Source: Nitrospirillum iridis
Lineage (GTDB): Bacteria; Pseudomonadota; Alphaproteobacteria; Azospirillales; Azospirillaceae
Assembly (NCBI RefSeq): GCF_014205765.1
Contig: NZ_JACIIZ010000012.1
Location: forward strand, 1 to 64,000
Direction of reading: 5' to 3'
Length of the DNA: 64,000 nucleotides
Below are positions 1 to 11,801 of this stretch, piece after piece. The first letter of the stretch is position 1, and each line of letters begins with the position of its first letter. Both the position numbers and the translations under genes were made by a program. Below the pieces are notes generated by a model. It had not been told where the DNA came from. It made no database searches and saw only the letters and a program-made list of their open reading frames with translations.

Positions 1-342
<342 letters not shown>

Positions 343-785
343 TGTGCGGTATCCCATCAGCCGTTGCCGGCCAACGAGAACCTCGACGGAAACCAACCTT
401 AGTCGGCACCTCAGACCCAAGTCCGTTCCTGTTTCCCCCGTCGCCGGAGGAACATATTCAGAGCATGTTCTTAAGATGCGCTTCGATCGTTTCCATGTTG
501 TGCCCGTACTGGACCCAGCATCGGAACCGCCGTCTGCGCATCCCTTCTCAAGACGTTCACTTGTTCAAGAACCCGTGGGCCAAACGCGAAAACGCGCAGA
601 CACCACAACCCCATCCTCGGCTGATCCCCTGAAGGACCAACCCATACCCGGACGGGAAGGGCAAATTCCGTGTCGACCAGGGCCGGAGCCCCAGGTCCGC
701 AACTCCTGAACTCACCGGCGGAAACCGCCAGAACTCAGGGATCGCTTCGCCGTCGCGCCGTTCGTTGTCGCCCGCCGCGTCGGTG
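343..785 (-). other. 16S rRNA leader region
   Basis: This 440-nt stretch between the predicted rrn start site and the mature 16S 5' end holds no credible gene; the short open frames lack ribosome-binding sites. It is the expected place for the antitermination leader and the upstream arm of the 16S processing stem. A boxA-like TGCTCTGAA is present on the minus strand at 457-465 (7 of 9 against TGCTCTTTA). The processing stem cannot be tested because the 3' flank is outside the window. Confidence 0.6.
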
Positions 786-791
786 AACGGG

Positions 792-820
792 GTTATAGAG
801 AGACCAGCCGGGGCTGTCTA
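792..820 (-). promoter_or_regulatory. rrn operon promoter
   Basis: On the minus strand, TAGACA (815-820) and TATAAC (792-797) are separated by exactly 17 bp, a near-consensus sigma-70 promoter pointing at the 16S gene. Predicted start is near 785, giving a leader of about 440 nt. A weaker second candidate lies upstream with TATATA at 880-885 and TTATCC 17 bp before it. Confidence 0.7.
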
Positions 821-1436
821 CAGAAATCTTGCAGCCTCATGACGTTTTTCGGCAGACACCACAATCCCTATGCAATCCCTATATATGCTCGCGCGGGCGC
901 GTGGATAAGGGGCCGGAAGCGACCGTCTTGCCCCAATTTCGCCATCACCGCCGGATATGAGCCGCCCCATCGGCGGTACCCATCCTGCCCTGCCGGTCCA
1001 CGGACTCAAATGCCGCAACCTTTCAAGTCCTATTAACACCCCGTACGTAGGATGTTCCCGTTGACAGTGGCAATCGGGTCACGCGAGGATTGGCCTAACC
1101 GATGGCTGGGTGTTCCAGCGCCGTTTGGCGGCGCGCACCAGTTCCATCGGACGAGAAGAAGCTGGGGCGTTACGACCTGCCGATCCCCGGGGCACCGGAC
1201 CGGATCTCGGCATTTCCAGTCGTCAGTTCCTCTCCCCCATCATGGGCCTTCCCCTTTGGGACCAAGGCGATGATGAGGACTTTCATGGCGCTTGTCCGCC
1301 ATGGGAAGGCCGTTCGGCAGGGCGGCCCGTCGACACCGTGCCTGTGGCCTGGGTTCAGGCCGCGGGAAACAGCGCCCGATGGGGCCCCGTAAAGGCTTGA
1401 GGTTGAGGTTGTGACGATGCGTGTTGGATTGGGGGA
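821..1436. other. Intergenic region, no gene recognised
   Basis: Between the rrn promoter and the M23 peptidase gene there is about 600 bp with only shadow open frames. It includes a possible second rrn promoter (880-908, minus strand) and TTGACA at 1061-1066 on the plus strand without a convincing -10 element. No terminator or repeat was recognised. Confidence 0.5.
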
Positions 1437-2855
1437 GTGGGGGCATTGCTGAAGCGGATCGCCGTGACGTCGGCTGTCGCCCTCGCCCTGGGTGGCGTCG
1501 TTTCCCTCGCGTCGTTGGACGACACGGGCTCCGTCGCCCTGGCGCCGCAGGCGCTGCCGCCGGCCCCGCCGTCGGACGTGGACCCGGAGTTGGCCGCCGC
1601 CGCCGCCGAGGCCCCCAAGGATCAGCAAGTTCCTCAACAGGTGGCCACCGCCGCGCTTCCGCCCGCGCCGACCAAGGCCCCCCTCTCCGTCGACCCGGTG
1701 GAACGCCGCCATGTGAGCGTCGGGCGTGGCGACACCCTGATGCAGGTGCTGATGGATGGCGGCGTCCCCGCCGACAACGCGCAGAACGCCGTGAGCGCCC
1801 TCAGCGCCGTCTATGACGTGCGCCGCATGAAAGCCGGCCAGGGCATCACCGTCCTGTTCGACCACAGCGAAGGTGACAAGTTCATCGGCCTGGAGTTCCA
1901 GCCGGCCGCCGAGCGCGCCGTGTCCGTGGCCTTCAACGGCTCGCGCTACCAGGCCCGCCAGATCGACAAGCCCCTGGAGAAGAAGCTGGTGGCCGCCCGT
2001 GGCCGCATCACCAGCAGCCTGTCGGAAGCGGCCAGCGCCGCCGGCGTGCCCTATCCGGTGCTTGACGCCTTCATCAAACGCTATGCCTACGATGTCGACT
2101 TCCAGCGCGACCTGCAGCCGGGCGACACCTTCGAAATCCTGTTCGAGCGCTATTACACCCCCGAGGGGGAAGCCGCGCGCGACGGCGACATCCAGTTCGC
2201 CTCGCTGACCTTGTCGGGCAAGGAAAAGGCCATATACCGCTACCAGGCCGCTGGCGGCACGGCCGACTATTACAACGCCTTGGGTGAAAGCATCCGCCGC
2301 GCCATCCTGCGCACGCCCATCGACGGCGCCCGCGTCACGTCCGGCTATGGGATGCGCATGCATCCGGTGCTGGGCTACAGCAAGATGCACAAGGGCAAGG
2401 ATTTCGGCGCCCCGGTGGGCACCCCCATCTACGCCGCGGGCGACGGCGTGGTGGAACAGGCCGGCCCGTTCAGCAGCTATGGCAACTATGTCCGCCTGCG
2501 TCATGGCAACCAGATGGAAACCGCCTACGGCCACATGAGCCGCATCGCCAAGGGCCTGCGCGCCGGCATGCGGGTGGCGCAGGGTGAGGTGATCGGCTAT
2601 GTCGGCGCCACCGGCCGCGCCACCGGCCCGCACCTGCACTTCGAGGTGCTGCGCGGCAACCAGCAGATCAACCCGGACAGCAAGGAGGCCAAGATCGAGG
2701 CCGGCCGCAAGCTGGACGGCAAGGATATGCGGCAATTCCAGACCATCGTCGCCCAGGACCAGGAGGCCTTCCGCGACATGCAGGAGGGCACCACCATGGT
2801 CGCCGCCAAGCTGGGCGCCGGCCACGTGGTCCAGGCCGCGGTGAAGCGGCATTAA
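1437..2855 (+). CDS. M23 family metallopeptidase (LytM-type murein endopeptidase)
   Basis: 472 aa. An N-terminal hydrophobic stretch (about residues 8-28) suggests a signal anchor, followed by a Pro/Ala-rich linker and a LysM/OapA-like part (around VGRGDTLMQVL, about residues 95-150). The C-terminal LytM domain (about 300-420) shows the zinc motifs HKGKD and HLHFE plus a GH pair in YGHMS, so the metal site looks intact. The family cuts peptide cross-links in periplasmic peptidoglycan, or activates amidases when the site is degenerate. The start is GTG at 1437 behind GGGGGAG; the frame is closed by a stop at 1404, so no longer start exists. It is followed by a terminator shared with convergent clpB. 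Confidence 0.9.
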   Translation: MGALLKRIAVTSAVALALGGVVSLASLDDTGSVALAPQALPPAPPSDVDPELAAAAAEAPKDQQVPQQVATAALPPAPTKAPLSVDPVERRHVSVGRGDTLMQVLMDGGVPADNAQNAVSALSAVYDVRRMKAGQGITVLFDHSEGDKFIGLEFQPAAERAVSVAFNGSRYQARQIDKPLEKKLVAARGRITSSLSEAASAAGVPYPVLDAFIKRYAYDVDFQRDLQPGDTFEILFERYYTPEGEAARDGDIQFASLTLSGKEKAIYRYQAAGGTADYYNALGESIRRAILRTPIDGARVTSGYGMRMHPVLGYSKMHKGKDFGAPVGTPIYAAGDGVVEQAGPFSSYGNYVRLRHGNQMETAYGHMSRIAKGLRAGMRVAQGEVIGYVGATGRATGPHLHFEVLRGNQQINPDSKEAKIEAGRKLDGKDMRQFQTIVAQDQEAFRDMQEGTTMVAAKLGAGHVVQAAVKRH

Positions 2856-2918
2856 GCGCAGGTGGCGGGCGGGCCCCTCCGGGCCTTCCTATCCCTACCC
2901 TCCAGCTGGCTCATAAAA

Positions 2919-2952
2919 AAGGCCGGCCTCGCAAGAGGCCGGCCTTCGTTGT
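2919..2952. terminator. Bidirectional rho-independent terminator between the M23 gene and clpB
   Basis: A perfect 10-bp stem GGCCGGCCTC/GAGGCCGGCC with a GCAA loop lies at 2921-2944. Six A residues precede it (a T-run for minus-strand transcripts) and TTCGTTGTTT follows it, so it can stop both the M23 transcript and the clpB transcript. Confidence 0.85.
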
Positions 2953-2992
2953 TTGGGTGGTCCCACCAACGGCATGAGCCGGGGAAGCCCCC

Positions 2993-5635
<2,643 letters not shown>

Positions 5636-5729
5636 CGTCAAAGCTCCTAGTGTCCGCCAGATCGTCCGCCAGGCAGCCCGATCCAGCCTTGATCCACGAC
5701 AATTGTGCGATCCGAAGGATGCACCAGCG

Positions 5730-5758
5730 ATATGGGGCCTTGGAATACGCCCCGCAAG
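5730..5758 (-). promoter_or_regulatory. RpoH (sigma-32) heat-shock promoter of clpB
   Basis: On the minus strand, CTTGCGG (5752-5758) and CCCCATAT (5730-5737) are separated by 14 bp, matching the heat-shock sigma consensus CTTGAAA-N11-16-CCCCATNT. The predicted start near 5723 leaves an 88-nt leader before the clpB start. The htpG promoter at 16963 has the same layout. Confidence 0.8.
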
Positions 5759-5814
5759 CCCATCCGCCCCCCATCCCTACATCTAATTACCCCCTGTCCG
5801 TCCACCGCCTTGCG

Positions 5815-5845
5815 TTGACAAGCGGCGGGGCTGATCCCTTACAGT
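5815..5845 (+). promoter_or_regulatory. Probable promoter of the MOSC gene
   Basis: A perfect TTGACA (5815-5820) is followed after 18 bp by TTACAGT (5839-5845). Transcription would start about 6 nt downstream, at or next to the ATG at 5852, so the mRNA may be leaderless or nearly so. Confidence 0.5.
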
Positions 5846-5851
5846 GAGGGC

Positions 5852-6619
5852 ATGACGACCACCGTTTCCATTCTGCATTATTTCCCCGTCAAAGGGTTGT
5901 CGCCCCAGACGTTGGAGTCCGTGACTCTCACCCCGGGCGAGGGCGTGCCCCAGGACCGGCGCTTCGCCATCAGCCATGGCGCCACCACCTTCGACGCCCT
6001 GGCACCCGCCTGGCGGCCCAAGAGCAACTTCCTTGCCCTGATGCGGGATGAACGGTTGGCCACCCTGGACGCCCGCTATGACGCCACCAGCTGCACGCTG
6101 GTGCTGCTGCGCGGCGGCAAGCCGGTGGCCCGTGGCCGCATCGACACACCCACCGGCCGGCTGCTGATCGAACAGTTCCTGGCCGCCTATATGAAAGACG
6201 CGGCCGTTCCGCCGCCCTACAAGATCATCGAGGCGCCGGGACACATGTTCAGTGACATCGCGGAAAAGGCCGTGTCGCTGATCAACCTGGCCAGCGTCAA
6301 GGATCTGGAGCGGGTGGTGCAGGCCCCCGTGGACCCCCGGCGCTTCCGCGGCAACCTGCTGCTCTCCGGCCTGGCGCCCTGGGCGGAGAAGCAGTGGGTC
6401 GGCAAGCGCCTGCGCGTGGGCGCAACCCTGCTGGAAGTCTTCAAGGACATCCGCCGCTGCGCCGCCACCGAGGTGAACCCGGTGACGGGGGAACGCGACA
6501 TGGCCCTGTTGAAGGCGTTGATGAACGGCTATGGCCATGTCGATTGCGGCGTCTACGCCCGCGTGATCGAGGGCGGCACGGTGAAGCCGGGCGACGCGTT
6601 GGAATTGGTCGAAAGCTGA
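5852..6619 (+). CDS. MOSC domain-containing protein
   Basis: 255 aa. An N-terminal MOSC beta-barrel region (ILHYFPVKGLSPQ) is followed by the MOSC core with the signature RRCAATEVNP, whose conserved cysteine is present, then GERD. MOSC proteins bind or transfer molybdenum cofactor or sulfur; members such as YcbX and mARC have N-reductase activity, but this one has no C-terminal ferredoxin domain. Substrate is unknown. The ATG at 5852 is preceded only by a weak GAGGG. It is convergent with the yjbR-type gene and separated from it by a repeat element. Confidence 0.85.
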   Translation: MTTTVSILHYFPVKGLSPQTLESVTLTPGEGVPQDRRFAISHGATTFDALAPAWRPKSNFLALMRDERLATLDARYDATSCTLVLLRGGKPVARGRIDTPTGRLLIEQFLAAYMKDAAVPPPYKIIEAPGHMFSDIAEKAVSLINLASVKDLERVVQAPVDPRRFRGNLLLSGLAPWAEKQWVGKRLRVGATLLEVFKDIRRCAATEVNPVTGERDMALLKALMNGYGHVDCGVYARVIEGGTVKPGDALELVES

Positions 6620-6655
6620 AGAAGCGCCGCCAACTTCCTCAGCGCCAGTCTTGCC

Positions 6656-6752
6656 GTTTCCCCTCAATCGCCGGGCGCCAGCATCCGCTGGCTTGGCTCT
6701 CCTCGTTCCGCTCCTTCGGTGCTCACTCCGGCGGATGCGGTCGCATCCGCTG
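6656..6752 (+). repeat. Dispersed hairpin repeat, copy 1
   Basis: First copy of an intergenic repeat family. It begins with CCTCAATCGCCGGGCG, carries hairpin 1 GCCAGC-ATCC-GCTGGC at 6677-6692 and hairpin 3 GGATGCG-GT-CGCATCC at 6733-6748. The stem arms differ from the other copies by paired changes. The middle hairpin is degenerate here. It lies between two convergent genes. Confidence 0.75.
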
Positions 6753-6760
6753 GCTGGGCG

Positions 6761-7108
6761 CTACGCACCAAGCAGGGTGGCCAGTTTCTTTGGTGCCACG
6801 GCCTGATAGCTCTCTTTCACCCAGCCCCGCAGCAGGTCCAACGGCACGTCCTCTCCCGCCGCGAATTTGGCGGTGACCCAGCCGGCGCGGCCCAGGCCAT
6901 AGCCGGTGGCCGCCACGTTGGGCATATCCAGCGCGAAGGGGCCGGAGCGGGGCAGCTTCACCGTCACATGGCAGCCCTCACCCGCCTCCCGCCCCAGGAA
7001 GACGAAGATCTTCTGGCGCACCTTCACCACCGTCTCTCCCCAGGGGTGATCCTCCCACGCCTCGGGGTAGGTAAGGGCGTGGGCCAGCAAGGTGTCGAGG
7101 GCACTCAC
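6761..7108 (-). CDS. MmcQ/YjbR family protein
   Basis: 115 aa, the whole length of the small MmcQ/YjbR (DUF419) fold. Typical features are the start ...YPEAWEDHPWGE, the strand KIFVFLG and the C-terminal LLRGWVKESYQAVAPKK. Members are described as DNA-binding-like; the biological role is not established. The start is GTG at 7108, overlapping the stop of the M48 gene by 4 bases (GTGA), which suggests translational coupling. It is the last gene of the helicase > S4 > M48 > yjbR run. Confidence 0.85.
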   Translation of the reverse strand: MSALDTLLAHALTYPEAWEDHPWGETVVKVRQKIFVFLGREAGEGCHVTVKLPRSGPFALDMPNVAATGYGLGRAGWVTAKFAAGEDVPLDLLRGWVKESYQAVAPKKLATLLGA

Positions 7109-8415
7109 GGCTTGGGCTCCTCCGCCGGCGCAGGCGCGGGCGGGGCCACCGGCAGGTTCTCCGCCTTCCAGCGCATGGCGCGCAGGATGCGGTTGTAGCC
7201 GGAGGGATGGTCATAGAACACGATCTCCTCCCACGTGCCCGGCGCCAGCTTGCGGTATTCCGCCAGCTTCAGCGCCGTGGTGGCGAAGCCGTCGGGCTCC
7301 CGCGCCAGGTTCAGGCCGAAGGCGTCAGCCTCCACCTCCTGCGTGCGGATGAGGGTGTTGAGCACCGGCGTCAGCACAAAGAAATAAGCCGTGAACAGGG
7401 CGAGGACCAAGGGCAGGCCCGCCACGTCGCCCAGGCCGCCGACGCCCCAGCGCCCACCCCGCGTCAGCCGGGCGTAGGCCCAGTCCACCACCAGGAATCC
7501 CACGAACATCAGGATGCCGAGATAGGCCACCAGGACAAAGACATGGTGCAGGACGTAATGCCCCATCTCATGCCCCATCACCGCCTTGATCTCCGCCAGC
7601 GAACAGCGCCGCAGCAAGGTGTCGGTCAGCGAGATGCGGGTGGTGCCGAACAGGCCGCTGACATTGGCGCTGATCTTGTCGGATTGGCGCGAGGCGTTGA
7701 ATTCATAGATGTCCGTGGCCGGCACCTCGTTGGACCGGGCCATGGACAACAAGGCCTCGCGCACCGGGCCGGCCTTCATCGGCTCATATTTGTTGAACAA
7801 GGGCGCCAGGAACACGGGCGTCACCACCACGATCACGGTCAAGGCCACCACGGTGCCGGCGGTGGCCCATATCCACCACCGCTGGCCCAGCCGCCGGACG
7901 ATGGCGTAGAGCCCCCAGACGATCAAGGCGCCGAACACGCAGGATATCGCCAGCTGGATCAGCTGGTCGCCGAACCAGTCCAGAAAGGTCTGGTTCATCA
8001 GGCCGTACCGCCGTTCGCGGAAATAGTCCGCATAGGCGACGAAGGGCAGGCTCAGGACATAGTCGATGACGGTGTAGGCGACGAAGAACAGGGGCGTGGC
8101 GAAGCGACCGAACCGCCCCAGCCCGTCGCGCAGGCGCCAGGCCAGGCCGCCCGCCAGGAACAGGGCCGCGATCGCCAGCGACACCAGGAAACGCCAGAGC
8201 TGCAGCCAGTAGCCGCCCTCGAAATAGGCGTTGGATTTGGCCCGCGCCTCGGCCGGCACGCTGTCGATATAGGCCTGTGTCGCCGCCAGCGGGTCGAAGT
8301 CGGCCGCGTGCGCCGTTCCCGATATGAGGAAGACGCCCAGCGCCACCACCCCCATGACCATGCCGACACGCGCGGCCCTCACGCCCCCGTCTATCATGCC
8401 CCACCCCGCTCCCAT
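7105..8415 (-). CDS. M48 family membrane metalloprotease (Ste24/CAAX protease type)
   Basis: 436 aa with a likely signal peptide (residues about 15-37, ending AHAAD) and several membrane segments. The zinc motif HEMGH sits in the sequence AVMGHEMGHYVLHH, with the third ligand in EVEADAFG, as in Ste24-type proteases. A Pro/Ala/Glu tail closes the protein. In bacteria this family takes part in membrane protein quality control; prenyl-protein processing is not implied. The start is either ATG 8415 or ATG 8397 (behind GGGGTGGGG); the choice is open. The gene is translationally coupled to the following yjbR-type gene. Confidence 0.88.
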   Translation of the reverse strand: MGAGWGMIDGGVRAARVGMVMGVVALGVFLISGTAHAADFDPLAATQAYIDSVPAEARAKSNAYFEGGYWLQLWRFLVSLAIAALFLAGGLAWRLRDGLGRFGRFATPLFFVAYTVIDYVLSLPFVAYADYFRERRYGLMNQTFLDWFGDQLIQLAISCVFGALIVWGLYAIVRRLGQRWWIWATAGTVVALTVIVVVTPVFLAPLFNKYEPMKAGPVREALLSMARSNEVPATDIYEFNASRQSDKISANVSGLFGTTRISLTDTLLRRCSLAEIKAVMGHEMGHYVLHHVFVLVAYLGILMFVGFLVVDWAYARLTRGGRWGVGGLGDVAGLPLVLALFTAYFFVLTPVLNTLIRTQEVEADAFGLNLAREPDGFATTALKLAEYRKLAPGTWEEIVFYDHPSGYNRILRAMRWKAENLPVAPPAPAPAEEPKP

Positions 8416-8478
8416 GCCCCCAGCCCACGGCCGGAGCCCATTGACCTACAGCCTACGACCCGGAGCGGCGGTTGGACA

Positions 8479-8493
8479 GGACCAGTTTGGTCC
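8479..8493. other. Short perfect hairpin between the S4 gene and the M48 gene
   Basis: GGACCA-GTT-TGGTCC (8479-8493) is a perfect inverted repeat in the 82-bp gap. AAAA follows on the plus strand, so it has no T-run in the direction of the operon and does not look like a terminator for it. It could be a processing or protein-binding site. Confidence 0.3.
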
Positions 8494-8497
8494 AAAA

Positions 8498-8854
8498 TCA
8501 AGGGGCTTTGGGCAGGCGCGACTCCGGCGTCGGCGGGGCCAAATCCTCATACAGGCCCTGGGCCTCCGGCGCCGGCCCCCGGCGGGTGCCCAAGGCCCGG
8601 ACCTTGATGACGCGGATATGGTTGCCCAGGGGGAAGGTCAGCACGTCGCCCGGCCGCACGGTATGGTGCGCCTTGGTGATGGGTGTGCCGGCGCAGCGGA
8701 TGACGCCCGACCCGCACAACTTGGCCGCCAGGCTGCGCGACTTCAGGAAGCGGGCGTACCATAGCCATTTGTCCAGGCGCAGCCGCCCTTGGGCCAGGTC
8801 GGCCGCGTCCTCATCATCGCCGACGCCACCCTTGACGCCGCCGCCCTTAGACAT
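8498..8854 (-). CDS. S4-domain RNA-binding protein, Hsp15 (HslR) type
   Basis: 118 aa. The S4 fold starts at LRLDKWLWYARFLKSRSLA and continues through GDVLTFPL. This is the arrangement of Hsp15/HslR, which binds stalled 50S subunits carrying nascent chains, and of related ribosome-associated S4 proteins. The tail is Pro-rich instead of the basic tail of E. coli Hsp15. It starts 30 bp after the helicase stop on the same strand, a common alphaproteobacterial pairing. Confidence 0.82.
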   Translation of the reverse strand: MSKGGGVKGGVGDDEDAADLAQGRLRLDKWLWYARFLKSRSLAAKLCGSGVIRCAGTPITKAHHTVRPGDVLTFPLGNHIRVIKVRALGTRRGPAPEAQGLYEDLAPPTPESRLPKAP

Positions 8855-8884
8855 GCCCCGCCATCGCCGCGATCATCGCCATCA

Positions 8885-11512
8885 TCAAGGCGCCTCCACC
8901 AAGGTTCGAAGAATGCTGAACGGGTTGTCGCTGGCCGGCAGGACCGGCAGGGGCCTCTTGCCCGCCGCCAAGGGTGGTGGGGCGGATATCGGCGGCATCG
9001 CCCTGGCCGCCTTGGGCCGGCGGCGCACCCAGGGTGCCGCCTCCCCCTCCCCCGCCGGGCGGCCCGGGCGCCAGCCCAGGGCGGACATCAGCGGCGTCAC
9101 CTCCGCCCGGGGCACACCCAGGCTGAGCACCAGATCATCCACCGTCGTCAGCGGCCCGGCCTTGGCCCGACCAGCCAATGATTTCTCCAGCCGGTCCACC
9201 ATGTCGACGCGGATGGCGCGGGCCCCCAGGGGGATGTAGCCGATGGCCGCCAGGAAGTCCGCCGGCAGGTCACCGGCCGGCAGCGATACGCGGCCGGGCG
9301 CCGGCACGTCGAGCACCCTGCCGCGCGCCACCGACCACAACTGGCCCCGCAGCGACACGGCCGCCGGCCGTGTCAGCGCCGCCAGGAACACCTGGCTGAA
9401 GCCCAAGCGCAGGCCCAGGGCCGCCAGGCGGCGCCTATCCTCCCTGGTCAGGCCGGCGATCAGCGGTTCCAGCGGCGCGCGCGGCAGGCCACCCAGGGCC
9501 TCCGCCACCTGGAAGGCGATGCCCCGCCCGGCGCCGGACAACTCCCCACCGTGAACGACACCACCCCGCGCCGCCGCCGCCAACGCCACCAGCGGCGCCA
9601 GCACCCGGGCGACATGCGCCTCCATCCAACGGGTGAGGCGCGCCCGCACCGGCTCCCGCTGGCCGGTCTGCAGGAAATCGTCCCCCAGCAGGCGCACCAG
9701 CGGCGCCAGGGGCGTGGGCCCGGGCACCAATTGGCCGACGACGGCGCCATCCCAGTGGAAGGCGCCCGCCGCGTCCAGGATGATGGCGGAGTCCGGCGCC
9801 CCCTCGAACGCGCGCACGCGCTGGGCGATGACGTCGGCCAGGGCGCGACGGGCGGCGGTGGTGATGGCCTTGGCGTCCGCCGCCGGCACATCGGCGTCCA
9901 GTTCGAACGTCACCCCCCGCAGCCGGCCCACCGGGTGGCCCTCCACCATCACGCGGCCCTCCCGGTCGACGGCGCCCATCAGATCGCGGCCATCGGCCAG
10001 GCGCTTCACCAGCCCGGCGGAGCGCTTGTCGACAAAGCGCTGGGTCAGGCGTTCGTGCAGGGCGTCGGACAGCCGGTCCTCAATGGCGCGGGTGCGTTCC
10101 TGCCAATGGGCGGCATCCTCCAGCCAACCCGGCCGGTGGGAGATGTAGGTCCAGGTGCGGATATGGGCGATGCGCGATACCAGGGTGTCGATGTCCCCCT
10201 CCCCCCGGTCCAGGCGGCTGACCTGGGCCGCCACCCAATCCTGCGGCAGGGTGCCGGCGGGCCCATCCCGCAGATGGCGGAAAATCTGCGACAGCAGGCG
10301 GGTGTGGGCGTCGGACAGCACCTTGCGGAAGTCCGGGATCTGGCAGACCTCCCACAGCAGCCGCACCGCCAAGGGGTTGTTGGCCAGCCGCATCAGGTCG
10401 GCATCCTGTGCCAGCGCCTGCAGGGCCAGATGGTCGTCCGCCTCGCGCGCGCGGATCAGCACGGGCGACGGCGCCCCTGCCTCCAGCGCGCGCAGCAGGG
10501 CCTGGGGGCTGCGGAAGTCCAGGTCGACGTTGCGCCACATCAGCGTCTTCAACGTCTCGAACTTATGGTTTTCCACCGCGTCGATCAGTTCGGGATCCAG
10601 CGCCGGCGCCTCGTCCGTGGTGCCGAAGGTGCCATCGGTCAGGTGGCGGCCGGCGCGACCGGCGATCTGCGCCACCTCCGGCGCCCGCAGGCGCCGGGGC
10701 TGCTGGCCATCAAACTTGGACAGGCGGGCGAAGGCCACATGGTCCACGTCCATGTTCAAGCCCATGCCGATGGCGTCAGTGGCCACCAGGTAATCCACCG
10801 CCCCTTCCTGGTAGAGCTGCACCTGGGCATTGCGGGTGCGGGGGCTGAGCGCGCCCAGCACCACCGCCGTGCCGCCGCGCGTGCGCCGCAACAGCTCCGC
10901 CAAGCCATAGACATCGGCGGCGGAAAAGGCCACCACCGCCGCCCGGGGCGGCAGTTTGGTCAGCTTCTTGTGCCCGCTGTAGGTCAGGCTGGAGAAGCGG
11001 GGGCGCGACACGAACTCCGCCCGGGGGATCAGCTTCTGAAGCAGCGGCCGGATGGTGTCGGAGCCCAGGAACATGGTCTCGTCCGTGCCGCGGGCGTGCA
11101 GCAGCCGGTCGGTGAAGATGTGGCCCCGCTCAGGATCGGCGGCCAGTTGGATTTCGTCCACCGCCAGGAACTGAACCACATGGTCCAGCGGCATGGATTC
11201 CACGGTGCAGATCCAATAGCGGGCGCCGGGAGGGATGATCTTCTCCTCCCCCGTCACCAGGGCCACCTGTGCGGCACCCTTGGCCCGCACCACCTTGTCA
11301 TAGTTCTCCCGCGCCAGCAGGCGCAGGGGGAAACCCATCATGCCACTGGCATGGGCCAGCATGCGTTCCATGGCCAGATAGGTCTTGCCGGTATTGGTGG
11401 GGCCCAGCACCGCCACCACCCGCCCGCCGGGCAACGCGCCCACGCTGTCGGCGCCCCGCTTGTGCGGCAGGGGGGGCAAGGGCGAAGGCGGCGGGCGGGA
11501 ATGGTCGCTCAT
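8885..11512 (-). CDS. SUV3/MgpS-type DExH-box RNA helicase
   Basis: 875 aa. Near the N-terminus are Walker A GPTNTGKT and a DEIQ box, followed by motif III and the superfamily-2 C-terminal helicase domain ending in QIAGRAGRH. This combination is that of the mitochondrial degradosome helicase SUV3 and its alphaproteobacterial relatives. The long Ala/Arg-rich C-terminal half is typical of the bacterial branch. The probable role is RNA remodelling or decay (inference from the family). I choose ATG 11512 (MSDHSRPP); an in-frame ATG at 11548 would add 12 residues. It heads the run helicase > S4 > M48 > yjbR. Confidence 0.87.
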   Translation of the reverse strand: MSDHSRPPPSPLPPLPHKRGADSVGALPGGRVVAVLGPTNTGKTYLAMERMLAHASGMMGFPLRLLARENYDKVVRAKGAAQVALVTGEEKIIPPGARYWICTVESMPLDHVVQFLAVDEIQLAADPERGHIFTDRLLHARGTDETMFLGSDTIRPLLQKLIPRAEFVSRPRFSSLTYSGHKKLTKLPPRAAVVAFSAADVYGLAELLRRTRGGTAVVLGALSPRTRNAQVQLYQEGAVDYLVATDAIGMGLNMDVDHVAFARLSKFDGQQPRRLRAPEVAQIAGRAGRHLTDGTFGTTDEAPALDPELIDAVENHKFETLKTLMWRNVDLDFRSPQALLRALEAGAPSPVLIRAREADDHLALQALAQDADLMRLANNPLAVRLLWEVCQIPDFRKVLSDAHTRLLSQIFRHLRDGPAGTLPQDWVAAQVSRLDRGEGDIDTLVSRIAHIRTWTYISHRPGWLEDAAHWQERTRAIEDRLSDALHERLTQRFVDKRSAGLVKRLADGRDLMGAVDREGRVMVEGHPVGRLRGVTFELDADVPAADAKAITTAARRALADVIAQRVRAFEGAPDSAIILDAAGAFHWDGAVVGQLVPGPTPLAPLVRLLGDDFLQTGQREPVRARLTRWMEAHVARVLAPLVALAAAARGGVVHGGELSGAGRGIAFQVAEALGGLPRAPLEPLIAGLTREDRRRLAALGLRLGFSQVFLAALTRPAAVSLRGQLWSVARGRVLDVPAPGRVSLPAGDLPADFLAAIGYIPLGARAIRVDMVDRLEKSLAGRAKAGPLTTVDDLVLSLGVPRAEVTPLMSALGWRPGRPAGEGEAAPWVRRRPKAARAMPPISAPPPLAAGKRPLPVLPASDNPFSILRTLVEAP

Positions 11513-11690
11513 GGCTCTCAGTGTTGGGGCAACGGCCCCCGAATACAAGACGGGGCGTATGGCGAAAGGGGCACGGGCGCCGTGCCATCAACCCGGACGG
11601 CTGGCGCCTGTTCCGGAACACCCGCGATTGGCCCTCTCAAACTGGACCTGGAAAAAATCCGGCCGCAATGCGGACATGAAGCGGAATCAT

Positions 11691-11702
11691 CCTTATATAA
11701 GG
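11691..11702. promoter_or_regulatory. Perfect AT-rich palindrome in a divergent intergenic region
   Basis: CCTTATATAAGG reads the same on both strands and is the most AT-rich spot between the divergent helicase and 11802 genes. It can supply a -10-like TATATA in both directions. No strong -35 element was seen on either side, so the promoter assignment is tentative; an operator is also possible. Confidence 0.35.
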
Positions 11703-11801
11703 CACCCTCACACAGTGCACCGGCCGAACCGCCATACCGCTTGATTCCGCGTCGACCAGGCGTATCACCCCGCATCACACCGCCCCGTTGGGAACCCATT
11801 C

